Shown here: one piece after another, positions 52,800 to 62,786 of the stretch
How the letters are laid out: each line of letters opens with the position of its first letter
How positions within the stretch are numbered: the first letter of the stretch is position 1
DNA from: an uncultured Alphaproteobacteria bacterium
GTDB taxonomy: Bacteria > Pseudomonadota > Alphaproteobacteria > HIMB59
NCBI GenBank assembly: GCA_902574995.1
Contig: CACGPP010000001.1
Location: 186,001 to 250,000, forward strand
Direction of reading: 5' to 3'
Length of the DNA stretch: 64,000 nt
Notes under the pieces: model-generated
What the model was told of the DNA's origin: nothing
Databases searched by the model: none
The model's input: only the letters and a program-made list of their open reading frames with translations
Translations under genes and position numbers: made by a program

Positions 52800-53996
52800 A
52801 TGATTTCAAATAGAGTAAATAACATAAAACCATCATTAACAATAGCCACCAATATGAAGGCCCAGGAACTGAAAAGAGCTGGTAAGGATGTGATTGTTTT
52901 AGCAGCCGGAGAACCAGATTTTGATACACCTGATCACATTAAAAGCGCAGCTATTGAGGCCATAAATAAGGGTTTTACCAAGTATGTACCAGGTAAAGGA
53001 ACACCAGACTTGCAAGTTGCAATTCAAAAAAAATTTCAAAGAGATAATAACTTAGATTATGAACTTGGTAATATTACAGTTGGAGTTGGTGGAAAGCATA
53101 TAATTTATAATGCTTTCTCAGCAACTATTAATCAAGGTGATGAAGTTATAATCCCTGCTCCATATTGGGTGAGTTACCCCGATATTGTAATTTTAAATGA
53201 TGGAAAACCCATCATAGTTGAGTGTGGTGAGCAAAATGGTTTTAAAATCACACCTGAGGATTTGGAGAAAAATATATCTTCAAAAACAAAATGGCTAATG
53301 CTAAATAGCCCAAGTAATCCGACTGGATCTATGTATACCAAAGAGGAATTGGTGGCTATAGGAGATGTTCTTAAAAGTTATGAAAATATTTATATTTTAT
53401 CAGATGATATTTATGAAAAGATTGTTTACGACACCAATGAGTTCAAAACAATAGCTGAAGTTTGCCCATTTTTAAAAGAAAGAACGTTAACGATGAATGG
53501 ATTATCAAAGTCTTATTGTATGACAGGCTGGAGAGTAGGCTATGCAGCAGGTCCAGTCAGTCTCATCAATGCAATGAACAAAGTTCAATCACAAAACGTA
53601 TCTTCAACAGCATCAATATCAATGGCAGCTTCTGTTGAGGCATTAAATGGCGATCAAAGTTTTATCATATCAAACAATGAATCTTTTCTTAGAAGGCGTA
53701 ATTTAGTTGTAAAACATTTAAATGAAACACCTGGATTGTCTTGCAGAACTCCAGAGGGTGCTTTTTATGTTTTTGCTTCATGTAAAGGAGTTTTAGGTAA
53801 GACAACGGAGTCTGGTAAAAAACTCTTAACTGATGGTGACTTTATGGATTATCTTCTTGAAGAGGTGGGTGTTGCAGGTGTACAAGGTTCTGCATTTGGA
53901 CTAGAGGGTTTCTTTAGAATATCTTATGCAACCTCTGACTCAATATTAGAGGATGCTTGCCAAAGAATTAAAACTGCTTGTTCTAAATTAAGTTAA
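52800..53996 (+). CDS. aatA: aspartate/aromatic aminotransferase (class I)
   Basis: This 398-residue PLP enzyme of the Ib subgroup has the PLP lysine in 'N-G-L-S-K-S-Y-C-M-T-G-W-R-V-G-Y' near 238. It also has 'G-E-P-D-F-D-T-P', 'Y-V-P-G-K-G-T' and 'N-S-P-S-N-P-T-G'. R-I-S-Y-A is at the end. It interconverts aspartate and oxaloacetate; broader aromatic use is possible. The start is ATG at 52800 after an A-rich stretch without a clear Shine-Dalgarno. The end overlaps pyk by nine bases. Confidence 0.94.
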   Translation: MISNRVNNIKPSLTIATNMKAQELKRAGKDVIVLAAGEPDFDTPDHIKSAAIEAINKGFTKYVPGKGTPDLQVAIQKKFQRDNNLDYELGNITVGVGGKHIIYNAFSATINQGDEVIIPAPYWVSYPDIVILNDGKPIIVECGEQNGFKITPEDLEKNISSKTKWLMLNSPSNPTGSMYTKEELVAIGDVLKSYENIYILSDDIYEKIVYDTNEFKTIAEVCPFLKERTLTMNGLSKSYCMTGWRVGYAAGPVSLINAMNKVQSQNVSSTASISMAASVEALNGDQSFIISNNESFLRRRNLVVKHLNETPGLSCRTPEGAFYVFASCKGVLGKTTESGKKLLTDGDFMDYLLEEVGVAGVQGSAFGLEGFFRISYATSDSILEDACQRIKTACSKLS

Positions 53997-55424
53997 TTTA
54001 CTATTAGAAATAATTTTAGCTATTCGAAGAATATTTGTATTTCCAACTTTCCCAAAAGGTACTCCAGCTGTGATTATTATTTTTTCACCATGTTTTAGAA
54101 TTTTTCTTACCTTTGCTATTTTACAGGCACGGTCAACCATCTCAGTTGATGATGAAATTTCATCTACAACATCCATAAAAGTACCCCAAGTTAAAGCATT
54201 TTGACGAGCAACTTTTTTATTAGTTGTTAATCCTATTAAGGTCACATCAGGCCTCATCCTTGCGACTCTTAAAACAGATCTTCCTGATTGAGAAAATGTT
54301 GCAATACAATTGCATTCAGCAATGTTGGCTACTTCAAGTGCCGCAGTAGCTATAGCCTCTGTAGATGTTTTTACAATATTCAAATTGTAATTTTGAATAT
54401 TAGCTAAATATTTAGGATCACTTTCAACACGTTTAATTATTTTATCCATCATTTCTACAGACTCTTTGGGATAATTACCAGCAGCTGACTCTGCAGATAG
54501 CATTACAGCGTCTACCCCTTGAAATACTGCTGTAGCGACATCAGAAGCCTCTGCTCTTGTTGGAGTAGGTGAGTCAATCATACTCTCAAGCATTTGGGTT
54601 GCAACAATACACGGCTTTCCATATTTTCTACATGCAGCTACCATTGTTCTTTGATGAATTGGCACATCTTCTGGGTTGGTTTCAACACCCAGATCTCCTC
54701 TAGCAACCATTATTCCATCAGAATTTTCAGTTATCGATTCAATTTCTTCCATGGCAGACGGTTTTTCTACTTTAACCATTACTTTAAATTTTGCAGGAAT
54801 GAGTTTTTTTGCTGATAATAAATCTTTTGTACTTTGAATAAATGAAAGAGCTATCCAATCAACATCAAGTTTAATAGCTAGCTCTAAATCTTTTTTATCT
54901 TTTGGAGTAATTATTTTTAAATCAAGTTTTGTATCTGGAATATTTAATCCTTTGTTATTAGAAATCTCTCCACCATCTGTAACAACACATTTAATTGCAG
55001 AAGCAGATTTTGATTTTACTTTCAACCTTACCTTACCATCATTCACTAAAAGCCTTTGTCCGATTGCTATAGATTTGAAAATTTCTTTGTGAGGCAAGTA
55101 GACTCGAGAACTATCACCGTCTTTTTTATTTTGATCAAAAGTAAATATTTGGTTTTTTTTTAGTTGTTCTTTGACATTTAGAAATCTACCAACTCTGAAT
55201 TTGGGACCCTGTAAGTCACCTAAAATACAAATATACCGATCATGTTTTTTTTCTAAATTTCTAATAATTTTAACTTTTTTTTTGTGATCCTCGTGGTCAC
55301 CATGACTAAAATTAAGACGAAATACGTCAGCACCAGATAAAAATAATTTCTCAATAGTTTTTTCAGTCTCACAGGCTGGTCCTAATGTTGCAACAATTTT
55401 GGCTTTACGGTTTCTAAGTTTCAT
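53988..55424 (-). CDS. pyk: pyruvate kinase
   Basis: This 478-residue glycolytic enzyme has 'A-T-L-G-P-A' near the N-terminus, R-L-N-F-S-H-G, the catalytic 'V-K-V-E-K-P-S-A' and 'A-R-G-D-L-G-V-E'. The 'M-L-E-S-M-x-x-x-P-x-P-T-R-A-E' signature follows. The C-terminal domain is typical. Its presence suggests a working lower glycolysis. It is 47 bases from the divergent DUF1244 gene, an adjacency common in alphaproteobacteria. Confidence 0.96.
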   Translation of the reverse strand: MKLRNRKAKIVATLGPACETEKTIEKLFLSGADVFRLNFSHGDHEDHKKKVKIIRNLEKKHDRYICILGDLQGPKFRVGRFLNVKEQLKKNQIFTFDQNKKDGDSSRVYLPHKEIFKSIAIGQRLLVNDGKVRLKVKSKSASAIKCVVTDGGEISNNKGLNIPDTKLDLKIITPKDKKDLELAIKLDVDWIALSFIQSTKDLLSAKKLIPAKFKVMVKVEKPSAMEEIESITENSDGIMVARGDLGVETNPEDVPIHQRTMVAACRKYGKPCIVATQMLESMIDSPTPTRAEASDVATAVFQGVDAVMLSAESAAGNYPKESVEMMDKIIKRVESDPKYLANIQNYNLNIVKTSTEAIATAALEVANIAECNCIATFSQSGRSVLRVARMRPDVTLIGLTTNKKVARQNALTWGTFMDVVDEISSSTEMVDRACKIAKVRKILKHGEKIIITAGVPFGKVGNTNILRIAKIISNSKLT

Positions 55425-55471
55425 TTGATTTGTTTAGAAATTAATAAATAACATGATATTAGTAAATTACC

Positions 55472-55765
55472 ATGAGTAAAATATCAAAAGAGCAAGAGTA
55501 CAAAATTAAAGCCAACGTGCTTGATCATTTAATTAATCATTTAAGAGAGAGGACTGATGTACAAAATATTGACCTGATGAATCTTAGTGGATTTTGCAGA
55601 AATTGTTTATCAAAATGGTATGTAAAATATGCAAAAGAGGAAAACTATGATCTAGACTATGAGGAATCAAGAAAGATTATCTATGGAATGGCTTACTCTG
55701 AGTGGAAAAGTAAATATCAATCAGAGGCAACAAAAGAACAAATAGAACAATTTAAAAAAAAATAG
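55472..55765 (+). CDS. DUF1244 family protein
   Basis: This 97-residue small protein has the DUF1244 features 'L-R-E-R-T-D-V-Q-N-I-D-L-M-N-L', then G-F-C-R-N-C-L-S-K-W-Y and a C-terminal 'Y-G-M-x-Y-S-E-W-K'. The family is widespread and has no known biochemical role. The gene is next to pyk, as in other alphaproteobacteria, and five bases before pepF. Confidence 0.9.
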   Translation: MSKISKEQEYKIKANVLDHLINHLRERTDVQNIDLMNLSGFCRNCLSKWYVKYAKEENYDLDYEESRKIIYGMAYSEWKSKYQSEATKEQIEQFKKK

Positions 55766-55770
55766 TTTAG

Positions 55771-57519
55771 ATGACCGAGAAATTGCCGAACTGGAATTTA
55801 GGAGATTTTTACTCTTCTATCAAAGATGAAGGAATTGATCTTGATCTCGAAAAATATAAAAATCTCTCCAAATCTTTTAATAAAAAATACAAAGGAAAAT
55901 TAATTCAACAAATTCAAAATATTGAAAGCATTATAAAAGAGTTTGAGGATATAAATGAATTGGGAGGTAAGTTAGCAAGTTACGCCTCTTTAATTTACGA
56001 AACAAATATGAACAATAATGAAATTGTTCAATTTTATCAGGGGATTTATGAAAAGCTTACTGATTTAAATTCTAATTTAATTTTTTTTAAAAATGAAATT
56101 AATATTACAACTGACTTAGAATTTGAAAAATTTTTATCAAATGCTGGTAAATATAAAAATTGGTTAATAAATATTCGAAGATTCAAAGAACATCAACTCG
56201 ATGAAAAGAGTGAAATGATTTTTTTAGATAAAGATTTAACCTCAAACTCATGGATTAGATTCTTTCAAGAGCAAATTAACGATTTAAAATTTAAAATTGA
56301 TGATAAAGAGGTAAATAGCTCAGAAGCATTAAATTTATTATCTGATCATAACGCAATGATCAGAGAAAAAGCTGCTGAAAGTATAGAGGATGTTTTCAAA
56401 TCAAATGTAAAAACTTTTACTTTTATAACTAATACTTTAGCAAAAGATAAAATTATTAATGATAAGTGGAGAAAATACAACTCTCCAACAGATTCAAGAA
56501 ATTTAGCGAATAATGTTGAAAATGAAGTTGTCGACGCACTTACTGAGAGTGTTACTTCCAACTACAAGAACATCTCACATCGTTACTATAAAATTAAGGC
56601 CAAACTATTTAATCAAGAAAAATTAAATTATTGGGATAGAAATGCGCCTTATCCTAACTCACCAAATAAAAAGATAAATTGGTCTGAGGCAAAAGATATT
56701 GTAATCCGTTCATATGCTAACTTTGATAAAAGTTTTAAAGATATTGTATTATTATTTTTTAATAACAGTTGGATTGATGCAGAATTAAAATCAGGTAAAT
56801 CTCCAGGAGCATTTGCAGCTTCTACTATACCATCAATACACCCTTACATTTTGACAAACTTCCATGGTAAAACCAGAGATGTAATGACATTAGCTCATGA
56901 ACTCGGACATGGATGTCATCAATATTTGTCTGCTAAACAAGGTTTGCTCTTATCCAGCACCCCACTTACTCTAGCAGAGACCGCAAGTGTCTTTGGAGAG
57001 ATGATGACTTTTCGAACATTACTTGAAGATAGTGATAAGAGTGCCAGAAAATATCTTTTAGCATCAAAAATAGAAGATATGATTAACACTGTTGTTAGGC
57101 AAATATCATTTTTTGAATTTGAAAAGTTAGTTCACAATGAGAGAAAAAAAGGAGAATTATCATCTGATCAACTTTGTGATTTTTGGATGAAAACACAATC
57201 AGAAAGTCTTGGGCCTAATATTGAATTAACAGATGGATATAGATATTTTTGGACATACATACCTCATTTTATTCACACTCCTTTTTATGTATATGCATAT
57301 GCTTTTGGAGATTGTTTAGTAAATATTTTGATTCAACTTTATGATGAGGGCCTACCAAACTTTAAGGAAAGTTACATTAATCTTTTAAAAAGCGGCGGCT
57401 CGAAACACTATAGTGAAGTTTTAAAACCATTTAATGTGGATCTAAAACAAAAAAATAGTTGGGAAAAAGGCCTCTCAATGATTTCAGGTTTAATTGATGA
57501 GTTTGAAAAAAGTATTTAG
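55771..57519 (+). CDS. pepF: M3 family oligoendopeptidase F
   Basis: This 582-residue cytosolic zinc peptidase has H-E-L-G-H near residue 374, followed by the third-ligand region 'L-A-E-T-A-S-V-F-G-E'. The conserved tail 'W-T-Y-I-P-H-F-I-H-T-P-F-Y-V-Y-A-Y' is clear. It degrades oligopeptides of about 7-17 residues, probably in peptide recycling. It follows DUF1244 by five bases and precedes the ABC1 kinase gene by six. Confidence 0.94.
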   Translation: MTEKLPNWNLGDFYSSIKDEGIDLDLEKYKNLSKSFNKKYKGKLIQQIQNIESIIKEFEDINELGGKLASYASLIYETNMNNNEIVQFYQGIYEKLTDLNSNLIFFKNEINITTDLEFEKFLSNAGKYKNWLINIRRFKEHQLDEKSEMIFLDKDLTSNSWIRFFQEQINDLKFKIDDKEVNSSEALNLLSDHNAMIREKAAESIEDVFKSNVKTFTFITNTLAKDKIINDKWRKYNSPTDSRNLANNVENEVVDALTESVTSNYKNISHRYYKIKAKLFNQEKLNYWDRNAPYPNSPNKKINWSEAKDIVIRSYANFDKSFKDIVLLFFNNSWIDAELKSGKSPGAFAASTIPSIHPYILTNFHGKTRDVMTLAHELGHGCHQYLSAKQGLLLSSTPLTLAETASVFGEMMTFRTLLEDSDKSARKYLLASKIEDMINTVVRQISFFEFEKLVHNERKKGELSSDQLCDFWMKTQSESLGPNIELTDGYRYFWTYIPHFIHTPFYVYAYAFGDCLVNILIQLYDEGLPNFKESYINLLKSGGSKHYSEVLKPFNVDLKQKNSWEKGLSMISGLIDEFEKSI

Positions 57520-57525
57520 TTTAAA

Positions 57526-58854
57526 ATGAAAGAAGAAAATAATTTAGTATCAAGAGTAAAAAGGTACTCAAAAGTCACAACTTCCATGACTTCTTTAGCT
57601 ACGAAATTTGCAGGTAAAAAATATTTAAATTTTGATTTAAGTGATCAAAAGTATGCGGCTCAAATTACAGAGATTTTAGGTAATTTAAAAGGACCTTTGA
57701 TGAAGGTAGCACAGTTAAGCGCTACTATTCCTGATTTACTGCCTGAAGAGTATGCGAGAAAATTAGCTGAATTACAGTCAAATGCACCTCCGATGTCATG
57801 GGTGTTTGTAAAAAGAAGAATGAAAGCTGAATTAGGTGAAAATTGGCAAAATAACTTCAAAGAATTTAATCAAGAAGCAAGTTTTGCTGCCTCTTTAGGT
57901 CAGGTTCACAAGGCCAAATTGAAAACCAATGATTATGTAGCGTGTAAGCTCCAGTATCCTGATATGTCCTCAGCAGTAGAAGCTGACTTAAATCAATTAA
58001 AAATTATATTTAAGATTTACTCTAGTTATAATAAATCAATTCAAATTAGAGAGATCTATAAAGAAATAGAAGCAAGACTAAAAGAAGAATTAAATTATAG
58101 TTTAGAAAATAAACATTTAAAAATTTTTAAATTTATTCATAAAAATAATTCTTATATCAAAATTCCAAATGTTTACGAAAAAATATCTACAAACAGACTT
58201 TTAGTTATGGAATTTCTTAATGGCAAAAAATTAATTGAATACAAAAACGCACCACAAAAAACTAGAAATGAATTAGCAAAAAAATTATTTATGGCATGGT
58301 ATTTACCCTTTTATAAATACGGTATAATTCACGGAGATCCACATTTAGGTAATTACTCAGTAGATAATAAAAACAATATAAATTTATTTGATTATGGCTG
58401 TGTAAGGATATTTCCACCTAAGTTTGTTAAAGGCGTAATAGACCTTTATTTTGCCCTTAAAGAAAAAGACAATGAGAAGATAAAAACCGCCTATCAAGTA
58501 TGGGGGTTTAAAGACATTGATGATAAATTAATGAATGTTTTAAATAAATGGGCATTATTTTTGTATGATCCAATTTTAAAGAATGAGGTTCGAAAAATAC
58601 AAGACTCAGATAGTGGTATTTATGGAGCTAAAATAGCTAGTGAAGTCCATAAAGAGCTCAAAAAATATGGAGGCGTTAAACCTCCAAGAGAGTTTGTATT
58701 TATGGATCGAGCAGCGGTTGGTTTGGGGTCAATCTTTATTCATTTAAAAGCTGAAATAAATTGGTACAAGCTTTTTCATGACTTAATTAAAGATTTTTCA
58801 GTTAAAAGTGTGGAGTCCAATCAAAAAAAAGCATTTAAATTTGCCGGTTTATGA
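57526..58854 (+). CDS. ABC1/AarF (UbiB-like) atypical kinase
   Basis: This 442-residue protein has the ABC1 motif 'G-P-L-M-K-V-A-Q', the alanine-rich loop 'F-A-A-S-L-G-Q-V-H-K-A-K-L', V-A-C-K-L-Q-Y-P and 'I-I-H-G-D-P-H-L-G-N-Y' with 'L-F-D-Y-G'. These are UbiB/COQ8 kinase/ATPase motifs, which support ubiquinone synthesis. No C-terminal membrane helices are seen, unlike some UbiB. COQ9 is 3.2 kb downstream. Function in quinone synthesis is inference from family. Confidence 0.9.
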   Translation: MKEENNLVSRVKRYSKVTTSMTSLATKFAGKKYLNFDLSDQKYAAQITEILGNLKGPLMKVAQLSATIPDLLPEEYARKLAELQSNAPPMSWVFVKRRMKAELGENWQNNFKEFNQEASFAASLGQVHKAKLKTNDYVACKLQYPDMSSAVEADLNQLKIIFKIYSSYNKSIQIREIYKEIEARLKEELNYSLENKHLKIFKFIHKNNSYIKIPNVYEKISTNRLLVMEFLNGKKLIEYKNAPQKTRNELAKKLFMAWYLPFYKYGIIHGDPHLGNYSVDNKNNINLFDYGCVRIFPPKFVKGVIDLYFALKEKDNEKIKTAYQVWGFKDIDDKLMNVLNKWALFLYDPILKNEVRKIQDSDSGIYGAKIASEVHKELKKYGGVKPPREFVFMDRAAVGLGSIFIHLKAEINWYKLFHDLIKDFSVKSVESNQKKAFKFAGL

Positions 58855-58896
58855 AGACTTTCAACAAATGTTTAATAAATTTTATAAATCTTAGAC

Positions 58897-58924
58897 TTAA
58901 CAAATTAGATTTATCTGATATACA
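58897..58924 (+). promoter_or_regulatory. candidate promoter of the pnt operon
   Basis: TTAACA (58897-58902) is followed 16 bases later by TATACA (58919-58924) with an extended -10 TG two bases in front. It lies in the 96-base gap before pntAA and leaves a leader of about 20 bases with an AAAAGGAA ribosome site. No terminator hairpin for the preceding ABC1 kinase gene is clear in this gap. Confidence 0.4.
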
Positions 58925-58950
58925 ACATACCTTCTAAAAGGAACAAGTTA

Positions 58951-60066
58951 ATGATAATAGGCGCAGTTAAAGAAAAAAAAAAGTTTGAGAATAGAGTTTC
59001 TATTTCTCCTGATGATGTAAAAAACTATGTAAAAGCTGGTCACCAAGTATTTATTGAAAAGGGGGCAGGTTCACTTTCAGGTTTTAATGATAAATCGTAT
59101 AAAGAGTCTGGAGCGACTCTATCCACTTCAAAAGAAGTTTTTAAGAATTCTGATATTATTTTAAAAATAAATTGCCCAACTCCAGATGAATCTAAATTAA
59201 TAAAAAATAATTCTATGGTTATTTCTCAAATCAGTATACAGAACAACCAAGACAGTATTAAAATTTTAAATTCTAAAAAAATATCAGCGTTTGCTTTAGA
59301 ACTAGTCCCAAGAATTACTCGAGCTCAAGATATGGATATTTTGTCCTCTCAAGCAAATTTAGCAGGATATCATGCGGTTATAGATGCTGCTCAAGAATTT
59401 AACAGAGTATTACCATTATTTATGACTGCTGCTGGTAAAGTTACTCCGGCAAATGTTTTAGTCATAGGTGCAGGTGTTGCAGGTTTACAAGCTATAGCAA
59501 CTGCTAAAAGATTAGGTGCTATTGTTTTTGCTACAGACGTAAGAATAGCCTCAAAAGAGCAAGTTGAGAGTCTTGGTGGTAAATTTGTTATGGTCGAGGA
59601 TGAGGAGTCTAAGAATGCTGAAACGAAGGGTGGTTATGCAAAAGAAATGAGTGCAGAGTACCAAAAAAAACAAGAGGCTTTATTGGCAGAAACTTTAAAG
59701 ACAATGGATATTGTAATATGTACTGCTCAAATACCAGGAAGAAAAGCACCTTTAATTTTAAAAAAAGAAATGTTGGAGAACATGCAAAATGGTTCAGTTA
59801 TTGTTGATCTAGCTGTAGAGTCAGGAGGGAACTGCGAATTTAGCCAAGTTGGAAAAGTCGTTTCAAAAAATGGTCTTAAGATTGTAGGTCATGCCAATGT
59901 TCCTGGCAGAGTAGCAAATAATGCCTCAAGCCTTTTTTCAAAAAATATTTCTAACTTTTTAAAATTAATGAACTTTGAAGATAAGAAAAAATCTATGATT
60001 AATAAAAGTGATGAAATTATTAAAGCTACAATGATTTGCTCAGCGGGAAAGATTTTAATAAAATAA
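58951..60066 (+). CDS. pntAA: NAD(P) transhydrogenase subunit alpha part 1
   Basis: This 371-residue soluble domain I binds NAD(H). It has the 'E-N-R-V-S-I-S-P' entry motif, the nucleotide loop 'V-I-G-A-G-V-A-G-L-Q-A-I-A-T-A' and 'A-T-D-V-R'. 'V-D-L-A-V-E-S-G-G-N-C-E' follows. The alanine-dehydrogenase-like fold is clear. Here the alpha subunit is split in two genes (pntAA and pntAB), the usual alphaproteobacterial form. AAAAGGAA lies upstream of the ATG. Confidence 0.95.
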   Translation: MIIGAVKEKKKFENRVSISPDDVKNYVKAGHQVFIEKGAGSLSGFNDKSYKESGATLSTSKEVFKNSDIILKINCPTPDESKLIKNNSMVISQISIQNNQDSIKILNSKKISAFALELVPRITRAQDMDILSSQANLAGYHAVIDAAQEFNRVLPLFMTAAGKVTPANVLVIGAGVAGLQAIATAKRLGAIVFATDVRIASKEQVESLGGKFVMVEDEESKNAETKGGYAKEMSAEYQKKQEALLAETLKTMDIVICTAQIPGRKAPLILKKEMLENMQNGSVIVDLAVESGGNCEFSQVGKVVSKNGLKIVGHANVPGRVANNASSLFSKNISNFLKLMNFEDKKKSMINKSDEIIKATMICSAGKILIK

Positions 60067-60078
60067 AAAGGAGTTACT

Positions 60079-60468
60079 ATGTCAGAAATTTCAAATCAAT
60101 TAGAAAGTTTATCATACAAAGCACAACAAATTGCAAATGAAGCAAGCCAGTTAGCATCTAGTGTGGCCGAAACATCTGGAGGCCATAGTGACTTTATTAT
60201 TTTTGGTATAACTGTTTTGGTATTGGCTTGTTTTGTGGGTTATTATGTAGTTTGGTCGGTTACACCAGCTTTACACAGTCCTTTAATGGGTGTCACAAAT
60301 GCTATTTCGTCCGTAATTATTGTTGGAGCTTTATTGGCCGCAGGTCCTGTTGATAGTAACATTTCTAAATATTTTGGTTTAGTTGCTGTAACTCTTGCTG
60401 CCGTTAACATATTTGGGGGGTTCGTTGTAACAAATCGAATGCTCTCCATGTTTAAAAAGAAACAATAG
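60079..60468 (+). CDS. pntAB: NAD(P) transhydrogenase subunit alpha part 2
   Basis: This 129-residue membrane part of the alpha subunit has a hydrophilic N-terminal stretch of about 35 residues rich in alanine, glutamine and serine. Three to four helices follow, with '[18 protein letters not shown]'. It has a good ribosome site (AAAAGGAG) six bases before the ATG. It joins pntB helices to form the proton channel. It lies between pntAA and pntB. Confidence 0.94.
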   Translation: MSEISNQLESLSYKAQQIANEASQLASSVAETSGGHSDFIIFGITVLVLACFVGYYVVWSVTPALHSPLMGVTNAISSVIIVGALLAAGPVDSNISKYFGLVAVTLAAVNIFGGFVVTNRMLSMFKKKQ

Positions 60469-60475
60469 GTAAAAA

Positions 60476-61867
60476 ATGTCATCTTTAACAACTGCAGCAT
60501 ATTTAGTTTCATCGGTTTTATTTATACTTTCTCTTAGAGGGTTATCTCATCCCTCAACTGCAAGGAGAGGAAATTTTTTAGGAATTTTAGGGATGACTAT
60601 AGCCATAGTCACAACACTGTCCAATCCTGGTGTACTTAGCTATAAAGAAATTGGAATAGCTTTTTTAATAGGTGGTTTGATTGGAACATCAATCGCAGTT
60701 AAAATTCAAATGACTGCATTACCACAATTAGTTGCTGCTTTCCATAGCTTGGTAGGATTAGCTGCTGTGTTTGTTGCTGCCTCTGCATATTACAATCCTA
60801 GTGCTTTTAATATAGGTACTGTTGGATCTATTCCAATGGGAAGTTTAATAGAAATGTCAATTGGAACAGCAATAGGTGCTGTGACTTTTACAGGATCTAT
60901 AATAGCTTTTGGAAAACTCCAAGGTTTTGTCTCAGGAAATCCTTTAGTTTTCAAAGGTCAACATTTTATTAATTTACTTTTGGGTTTAGGAATTATTGCT
61001 TTAATTGTTAAGTTTTGCATCGATCAAAACCAAGAATTATTTTGGCTTATCGTTTTTGCTTCATTTGTTATCGGGGTGCTTTTAATTGTTCCAATTGGAG
61101 GAGCAGATATGCCAGTTATTGTCTCAATGTTAAACTCATATTCCGGATGGGCCGCTGCTGGAATTGGTTTCACTCTATCTAATAACTTATTGATTATTAC
61201 TGGCGCACTGGTTGGTTCGTCAGGAGCTATCTTGAGTTACATAATGTGCAAGGGAATGAATAGATCTTTCTTAAACGTTTTACTTGGAGGATTTGGTGGT
61301 GAACAAGCAGCTAGTGCTGGCGGAGTAAAAGATGATCGTCAAGCAAAACAAGGTAACGCCGCTGATGCTGCTTTTATGATGAAAAATAGCAAAACAATAA
61401 TCATTGTTCCTGGTTACGGAATGGCTGTTGCTCAAGCACAACACGCACTTAGAGAGATGGGTGATTTACTTAAAGCAGCAGGTGCAGAAGTGAGATATGC
61501 AATCCATCCTGTTGCTGGAAGAATGCCGGGACACATGAACGTGTTACTTGCAGAAGCAAATGTTCCTTATGATGAAGTCCTAGAACTTGATGAAATTAAC
61601 AGAGATTTTTCTGAGACTGATGTTGCATTTGTGATTGGCGCTAATGATGTAACAAACCCAGCTGCAAAAACTGATAAGACTAGTGCCATTTATGGTATGC
61701 CTATTTTAGATGTGGAAAATGCTGGTCAAGTATTTTTCGTTAAAAGAGGTATGGCTAGTGGATATGCAGGTGTTCAAAATGAACTATTTTTCAGAGACAA
61801 TACATTAATGCTATTTGGAGATGCTAAGAAAGTTTGTGAAGATATAATTAAAGGACTTGAGAACTAG
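60476..61867 (+). CDS. pntB: NAD(P) transhydrogenase subunit beta
   Basis: This 463-residue protein combines membrane domain II (nine hydrophobic segments to about residue 265) with the NADP(H)-binding domain III. That domain shows '[12 protein letters not shown]', '[12 protein letters not shown]' and 'G-A-N-D-V-T-N-P-A'. The complex uses the proton gradient to make NADPH from NADH, which would feed glutathione and biosynthesis. The stop interlocks with the rpsU stop in a CTAG. Confidence 0.97.
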   Translation: MSSLTTAAYLVSSVLFILSLRGLSHPSTARRGNFLGILGMTIAIVTTLSNPGVLSYKEIGIAFLIGGLIGTSIAVKIQMTALPQLVAAFHSLVGLAAVFVAASAYYNPSAFNIGTVGSIPMGSLIEMSIGTAIGAVTFTGSIIAFGKLQGFVSGNPLVFKGQHFINLLLGLGIIALIVKFCIDQNQELFWLIVFASFVIGVLLIVPIGGADMPVIVSMLNSYSGWAAAGIGFTLSNNLLIITGALVGSSGAILSYIMCKGMNRSFLNVLLGGFGGEQAASAGGVKDDRQAKQGNAADAAFMMKNSKTIIIVPGYGMAVAQAQHALREMGDLLKAAGAEVRYAIHPVAGRMPGHMNVLLAEANVPYDEVLELDEINRDFSETDVAFVIGANDVTNPAAKTDKTSAIYGMPILDVENAGQVFFVKRGMASGYAGVQNELFFRDNTLMLFGDAKKVCEDIIKGLEN

Positions 61868-62064
61868 TCGAATTTCTTCTTACGCATAAGTTTTTTAAAT
61901 CTTTTAATTGATTCGGCTTTTTCGCGAAGCTTTCTTTCTGATGGTTTTTCATAATTTTTTCTTAACTTTAATTCTTTGAAAATACCTTCTCTTAAAAGCT
62001 TTTTTTTGAGTACGCGTATAGCGGCCTCAACATTATTATCTCTGACTTGAACTTCTATTGCCAA
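61864..62064 (-). CDS. rpsU: 30S ribosomal protein S21
   Basis: The 66-residue protein starts at TTG 62064, eight bases after a clear GAGG. A much longer open frame to 62265 extends through the divergent coq9 gene and is not coding. The sequence '[11 protein letters not shown]', '[10 protein letters not shown]' and 'Y-E-K-P-S-E-R-K' is typical S21, with a basic tail. It assists mRNA positioning in the 30S subunit. It is 37 bases from divergent coq9, a usual alphaproteobacterial pairing. Confidence 0.95.
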   Translation of the reverse strand: MAIEVQVRDNNVEAAIRVLKKKLLREGIFKELKLRKNYEKPSERKLREKAESIKRFKKLMRKKKFD

Positions 62065-62071
62065 TCTAGTA

Positions 62072-62075
62072 ACCT
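62072..62075 (-). promoter_or_regulatory. Shine-Dalgarno site that fixes the rpsU TTG start
   Basis: On the reverse strand GAGG (62076-62073 region) precedes the TTG at 62064 by eight bases. The protein from this TTG matches the usual S21 N-terminus, so the non-ATG start is preferred over longer upstream frames. Confidence 0.6.
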
Positions 62076-62101
62076 CATAAAGGCGTAATTTATATATAAA
62101 T

Positions 62102-62731
62102 ATGAAGTCAAAGCAAGAAAAATTAGCTAACTTATTTGTTAATGAAGTACCCAAATTTGGTTGGTCTAGAGAAACTCTCTTACAATGTGCAAAAAAGCAA
62201 AGAATTTCAACATCTGTTCTAGCAAAATTATTTCCATCTTTTGAATACGATGTTCTAAAATTCATAATTGCTCAAAATAACATTCAAGTTGAGAAGAATT
62301 ACAACTCCTTCAACAACTCACGATTGAAAACTAGAGATAAAATTAAAACAATCATGGAGTTAAAATTTGAAAATAACAGTCATCTCAAAAAAGCATTGCC
62401 TGAAATGCTAAAATTTCTTTTGAGGCCTGGTAACATATTAATGTCCATTAAAATGCTTCATGAAAATAGTGACTTTATATGGAGTTTATCAGGTGATAAA
62501 TCAAATGATTTTAGTTACTACTCAAAGCGAGGTTTGCTTTCAATGATTTATCTTGCCACATTAATTTATTGGCTTAACGACAAGTCAGAAAAAGATATTG
62601 CTACCAAAAACTTTATCAGCAAATCAGTTGATGGAATAGTTGATGGGGTTTCAAGACTCAAACAATTAAGCATATTAAAGAATTTAGCAGAAAACTTCAT
62701 GTCAAGATACGCATCAAAAAGAACATCTTAA
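62102..62731 (+). CDS. coq9: COQ9 family ubiquinone biosynthesis protein
   Basis: The 209-residue protein has a TetR-like N-terminal half ('F-G-W-S-R-E-T-L', 'L-A-K-L-F-P-S') and the COQ9 core '[21 protein letters not shown]' with 'Y-W-L-N-D-K-S'. COQ9 binds lipids and assists the COQ7-type hydroxylation step of ubiquinone in eukaryotes; the bacterial role is presumed similar. It is divergent from rpsU. Confidence 0.9.
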   Translation: MKSKQEKLANLFVNEVPKFGWSRETLLQCAKKQRISTSVLAKLFPSFEYDVLKFIIAQNNIQVEKNYNSFNNSRLKTRDKIKTIMELKFENNSHLKKALPEMLKFLLRPGNILMSIKMLHENSDFIWSLSGDKSNDFSYYSKRGLLSMIYLATLIYWLNDKSEKDIATKNFISKSVDGIVDGVSRLKQLSILKNLAENFMSRYASKRTS

Positions 62732-62786
62732 ACTAATAAATTTTCTTCATCTAATATTTTAATTCATTATAATAGTTTATGTAACT

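Noticed and set aside
62065..62265. N-terminal extension of rpsU to 62265
   Set aside because: It runs through coq9 on the other strand, and the TTG at 62064 with GAGG gives the normal S21 N-terminus.
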